This document shows positions 63,291 through 64,000 of a DNA stretch of 64,000 bases, piece after piece. Source of the stretch: an uncultured Chloroflexus sp. (GTDB taxonomy: Bacteria > Chloroflexota > Chloroflexia > Chloroflexales > Chloroflexaceae); assembly GCF_937129525.1 (NCBI RefSeq), contig NZ_CAKZNK010000067.1, forward strand, positions 1-64,000, written 5' to 3'. The notes under the pieces are model-generated. The model did not search any database. It was not told the origin of the DNA and saw only the letters and a list, made by a program, of their open reading frames with translations. The translations under genes and the position numbers were made by a program. Positions within the stretch are counted from its first letter, which is position 1; every line of letters begins with the position of its first letter.

Positions 63291-64000
63291 ATGGTACGCT
63301 CACCTTGCATTTCCATCGTATTACCTATCCGCAATGCAGCCGCCACTTTACCGGCATGTTTGCGCTCGCTGGCGCGGCAGACACTGGTAGAGTATGAAGT
63401 CCTGGCCATCGACGATGGCTCACAGGACGAATCGCCAGCAATCGTAGCCGCTGCCGCAGCGCGCGATGCGCGTATTACGCCAGTACAGGCCGGGCCAATC
63501 GGGTTACCCACCGCGCTCAATGTGGGTTTAGACCTGGCGCGAGCGCCAATCGTGGCGCGCATGGACGCTGACGATGTGATGCACCCACAGCGGTTGGAGC
63601 GACAACTGCAAGCCTTGCGCAACCAGCCAGGACTGGCCCTGATCGCCAGTCAGGTGGTTGCCTTCCCGGCGCGGGCGGTGCGCGCCGGTCTGCGCGAATA
63701 TCTGCGCTGGCAAAACCGCGTGCTAACGCCAGAACAGGTAGCTGCCGAGATATATGTGGAAGCGCCTTTTGCGCATCCCTCGGTGATGTACTGGCGGAGC
63801 GCGGCGCAAGAGGTCGGCGGCTATATTGATGGCCCATGGCCGGAAGACTACGAGTTGTGGCTGCGAATGCATGCGGCTGGGTTGCCGATGGCCAAACTCC
63901 CGCGCAATCTACTGGCATGGCGCGAGCGACCTGATCGAGCCACACGCACCGATCCGCGCTACCGTCGGGAAGCATTCGATGAACTGCGCGCTCGCTTTCT
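63291..64000 (+). CDS. Family 2 glycosyltransferase (3' truncated by the window)
   Basis: The frame opens with ATG at 63291 and is still open at the window's end (236 codons seen). It starts MVRSPCISIVLPIRNAAAT, followed by the GT2 nucleotide-binding strand EVLAIDDGSQD, the metal-binding DADD in VARMDADDVMHPQRL, and later HPSVMYW and a PEDYELWLRM acceptor-site segment. It transfers a sugar from a nucleotide donor; the acceptor is unknown. No ribosome site is clear. Confidence 0.9.
   Translation, partial: MVRSPCISIVLPIRNAAATLPACLRSLARQTLVEYEVLAIDDGSQDESPAIVAAAAARDARITPVQAGPIGLPTALNVGLDLARAPIVARMDADDVMHPQRLERQLQALRNQPGLALIASQVVAFPARAVRAGLREYLRWQNRVLTPEQVAAEIYVEAPFAHPSVMYWRSAAQEVGGYIDGPWPEDYELWLRMHAAGLPMAKLPRNLLAWRERPDRATRTDPRYRREAFDELRARF

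Noticed and set aside
62399..63622. 407-codon frame antisense to the Fe-S oxidoreductase and glycosyltransferase
   Set aside because: Shadow of two well-supported plus-strand genes.

Overview
The window comes from a filamentous anoxygenic phototroph of the genus Chloroflexus or a very close relative. The main evidence is a minus-strand cluster encoding the beta and alpha polypeptides of the B806-866 core antenna (pufB, pufA), the membrane-anchored tetraheme cytochrome c-554 (pufC), bacteriochlorophyll synthase (bchG) and geranylgeranyl reductase (bchP). The small antenna proteins read almost exactly as I remember the Chloroflexus aurantiacus ones. A single-chain pyruvate:ferredoxin oxidoreductase with a dihydroorotate-dehydrogenase-like partner, a cupredoxin lipoprotein and an MglA/Roadblock GTPase set fit a gliding Chloroflexus. 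The species cannot be fixed from the sequence alone. I see no phage, transposon, CRISPR array or rRNA; this is ordinary chromosome.

Layout. 1-2.6 kb: tail of an unknown gene and two tandem membrane STAS proteins. 2.7-7.2 kb: a CAU-anticodon tRNA, then tilS-hpt-ftsH. 7.3-12.1 kb (minus): a lipoprotein, a degenerate PP2C-like membrane protein and a PAS-STAS protein. 12.3-15.1 kb: ffh, rpsP, khpA-like, rimM. 15.2-19.5 kb (minus): hybrid histidine kinase, hisIE, purH. 19.6-22.4 kb (minus): HTH protein, two Roadblock proteins, an MglA-type GTPase and a DUF4388 protein. 22.8-27.5 kb: histidine kinase, DUF58 protein, trxB, a 76-bp tandem repeat and a small protein. 27.6-31.9 kb (minus): HAD hydrolase, response regulator, gdhA, GNAT, a 50-residue membrane protein, rlmB. 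32-37 kb (minus): the hrcA-grpE-dnaK-dnaJ heat-shock operon with a perfect CIRCE element. 37-37.6 kb: a palindrome-rich intergenic region. 38.4-43.7 kb: pyruvate:ferredoxin oxidoreductase, DHOD-like protein, cupredoxin. 43.8-48.2 kb (minus): bchP, bchG and pufBAC, driven by a consensus -35/-10 promoter. 48.4-52 kb: a probable heterodimeric ABC exporter. 52-55.9 kb (minus): two overlapping histidine kinase genes. 56-64 kb: a secreted PGRP/amidase-like protein, a CBS-ACT protein, an orphan ABC ATPase, a membrane Fe-S oxidoreductase and the start of a family 2 glycosyltransferase.

How the genes work together. The bch/puf block makes bacteriochlorophyll a, the B806-866 antenna and the cytochrome that re-reduces the reaction centre; the cupredoxin lipoprotein is a plausible periplasmic electron carrier. 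Pyruvate:ferredoxin oxidoreductase links central carbon to ferredoxin. The heat-shock operon is classically HrcA/CIRCE controlled. Signalling is dense: four histidine kinases, a single-domain response regulator, three RsbR-like STAS proteins and a pseudo-phosphatase. The MglA/Roadblock/DUF4388/HTH block is the strongest candidate for a poorly described cellular system (polarity or gliding control). Several minus-strand photosynthesis and plus-strand regulatory leaders contain hairpins or operators reported below.
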